Below, piece by piece: positions 62,849 to 64,000 of a stretch of 64,000 nt of DNA. Position 1 is the first letter of the stretch; every line of letters begins with the position of its first letter. A program made the position numbers and the translations under genes. This stretch comes from Rahnella ecdela. GTDB taxonomy: Bacteria > Pseudomonadota > Gammaproteobacteria > Enterobacterales > Enterobacteriaceae. The notes beneath the pieces were generated by a model that saw only the letters and a list, made by a program, of their open reading frames with translations, did not search any database and was not told the DNA's origin. The stretch lies in contig NZ_JAFMOY010000125.1 of NCBI RefSeq assembly GCF_019049625.1, forward strand, positions 1-64,000, written 5' to 3'.

Positions 62849-62887
62849 AAGTGTATTGGTAGCTTCTGAGCCAGGGGCGGTAGCGTG
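62849..62887 (+). promoter_or_regulatory. JUMPstart element with ops site (RfaH loading)
   Basis: The 39-bp element contains GGTAGCT, then GAGCCAGG, and ends with the ops core GGCGGTAGCGTG (62876-62887). In Enterobacteria ops pauses RNA polymerase and recruits RfaH for read-through of long polysaccharide operons. It lies 336 bp before the transferase gene, in its 5' leader. Confidence 0.93.
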
Positions 62888-63222
62888 GATGTTTGTCACC
62901 AAGAGTGTCGATGCGCCGGGGAAGTGAGAAGTAGTGATGATAAATACCCCTATGCCATCCAGCAAACTCAACGTTGAATCAATATTTTTTGACCGTTAAA
63001 TTGCTCTTAAGGTTATTTATAAAACGGCTATCAAAACTTAAGGTTATTTATAAAACGGCTATCAAAAACAGTCAGGGAAATATAATATTAAAATGAATTG
63101 CATCTCAAAGGAAATGAATTACGACCGTTATAAAAGTGCATGTTAATTCCAGAAAAACATTAACATGTCACTTGTGGAAAAATTAGCAGTCTTTATATCA
63201 ATTTATAGAATATGGTGCAGTC
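62888..63222 (+). other. Leader between JUMPstart and the transferase gene
   Basis: 335 bp of transcribed leader, AT-rich after 62980. Its only clear structure is the tandem repeat at 63006-63067. No small gene is convincing. Confidence 0.5.
63006..63067. repeat. Perfect 31-bp tandem duplication
   Basis: Two identical adjacent 31-bp copies (63006-63036 and 63037-63067), each beginning CTTAAGGTTATTTATAAAAC. The copies are exact, which suggests a recent duplication. Confidence 0.95.
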
Positions 63223-64000
63223 ATGCAAGAATATATTATAATATTTTTCAGTGCCTTAGCTTCGTTGTTTATTGCACGTAAGGTTGCGCGACGGGTGGGT
63301 TTGGTTGATAAACCAAATGCAAGGAAACACCATAATGGACATATCCCTTTGGTTGGCGGTGTATCAATCTACATTTCTATTTGGGTGATTTATTTCTTAC
63401 AACCCGCGTGGTTCCCTGATTTCTATTATTATATTACCTGTGTAAGCCTGTTGCTATTTGTGGGCGTGTTGGATGACAGATATGATCTGCCAGTCACTCC
63501 GCGCATCGTACTTCAGGCATTTGTAGCAATAGTTATGATGTTCAGTGGACTGCATCTGGCATCACTGGGAGACATATTCCTGGGCTATCCGGTTGGTTTA
63601 GGTGTGCTGGGGTATGTAATCACCATTTTTGCAGTAATGTGTGCAATCAATGCTTTTAATATGGTTGATGGTATTGATGGTTTATTAGGTGCGTTATCTT
63701 GTGTGAGTTTTGCCTCATTAGGTATCGCATTCAGTTTACATGATAAAAACGGACTGGCTCAATGGTGTTATTGTTTAACCATCGCTTGTGTCCCATACAT
63801 CCTTCTTAATCTTGGCATTCCATGGGGCCGAAAATTCAAAGTATTCATGGGGGATGCCGGCAGTACCCTAATAGGATTTACGGTAATATGGTTGATTATT
63901 CTGGCGACGCAGGGGGCATCAGCAATATTACACCCCGTGACTGCATTATGGATTATCGCTGTTCCTTTGATGGACATGATTCGCGTTATGATTTCAAGGG
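63223..64000 (+). CDS. WecA-family undecaprenyl-phosphate glycosyl-phosphate transferase (partial, continues beyond the window)
   Basis: The visible 259 residues match WecA, which transfers GlcNAc-1-phosphate from UDP-GlcNAc to undecaprenyl phosphate, the first step of enterobacterial common antigen and many O-antigens. Motifs are in order: LVDKPNARKHH, LLFVGVLDDRYD (magnesium-binding Asp pair), NMVDGIDGLLG and FKVFMGDAGSTLIG. About nine helices are present so far; the final cytoplasmic HIHH loop is beyond the end. As first gene of an RfaH-type cluster it is probably an O-unit initiating enzyme additional to the ECA wecA. No Shine-Dalgarno stands out. Confidence 0.9.
   Translation, partial: MQEYIIIFFSALASLFIARKVARRVGLVDKPNARKHHNGHIPLVGGVSIYISIWVIYFLQPAWFPDFYYYITCVSLLLFVGVLDDRYDLPVTPRIVLQAFVAIVMMFSGLHLASLGDIFLGYPVGLGVLGYVITIFAVMCAINAFNMVDGIDGLLGALSCVSFASLGIAFSLHDKNGLAQWCYCLTIACVPYILLNLGIPWGRKFKVFMGDAGSTLIGFTVIWLIILATQGASAILHPVTALWIIAVPLMDMIRVMISR

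Noticed and set aside
62771-62971. 66-residue minus-strand frame covering the JUMPstart element
   Set aside because: It overlaps a well-defined regulatory element on the other strand and lacks a start signal.
63006-63067. Possible CRISPR-like repeat
   Set aside because: There are only two copies, directly adjacent, with no spacer between them and no cas genes nearby.

Overview
The window is ordinary enterobacterial chromosome with a few accessory inserts. Gene order follows the E. coli/Serratia backbone in three blocks: ghrA-ycdX-ycdY-yceB-grxB-mdtH-rimJ-yceH-mviM-murJ; argS-yecM-cutC-cmoBA-yecN-yecE-yecD-aspS-nudB-yebC-ruvCAB; and metG-apbC-udk-dcd-asmA-yegH followed by a UDP-glucose pyrophosphorylase and the start of a surface-polysaccharide locus. 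An ERIC element, moderate GC content and the accessory gene set suggest a Yersiniaceae-type member of Enterobacterales such as Rahnella or a close relative. The genus is an inference; the order is well supported.

Left end (1-4.9 kb): two leftward tRNA-Ser(GGA) genes, each with its own strong promoter and a nearly identical terminator, then a divergent POT-family transporter, ghrA, ycdX and ycdY. Region 4.9-16.4 kb is core: envelope (yceB, murJ), redox (grxB), efflux (mdtH), ribosome modification (rimJ), translation (argS) and a PatB-type C-S lyase. Region 16.5-21 kb holds two small unannotated genes, one of them a 38-residue membrane peptide, then the cmoAB tRNA wobble-modification pair, yecN, yecE and yecD. 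Region 21-26.7 kb is aspS-nudB-yebC-ruvC-ruvAB, with a LexA box in front of ruvA.

Accessory region 26.8-52.5 kb: a GH3 glycosidase; an Rrf2 regulator and azoreductase-like gene separated by a perfect 12-bp-arm palindrome; a complete aryl-beta-glucoside system (CRP-like site, RAT antiterminator, terminator, bglF, bglB, OprB-type porin, second RAT-like element and terminator, bglG last); ansP; a two-gene module of unknown function; a fumarylacetoacetase-family hydrolase; an SDR/HxlR divergent pair with two operator-like palindromes; a five-gene operon joining a Tat-exported peptide-binding protein, two permeases, a double-ATPase and a CocE-type serine hydrolase; LysR and MocR regulators; and a DUF1127 gene ending directly at an ERIC repeat.

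Right end (52.5-64 kb): metG, apbC, udk, dcd, asmA and yegH are standard. The pyrophosphorylase at the galF position looks like catalytically intact GalU. About 1 kb of AT-rich DNA follows, carrying a clear JUMPstart/ops element (RfaH loading) and a perfect 31-bp tandem duplication, and then a WecA-family initiating glycosyl-phosphate transferase that runs off the window. This is probably the beginning of an O-antigen or exopolysaccharide cluster. I saw no insertion sequences, prophage genes, CRISPR array or rRNA.
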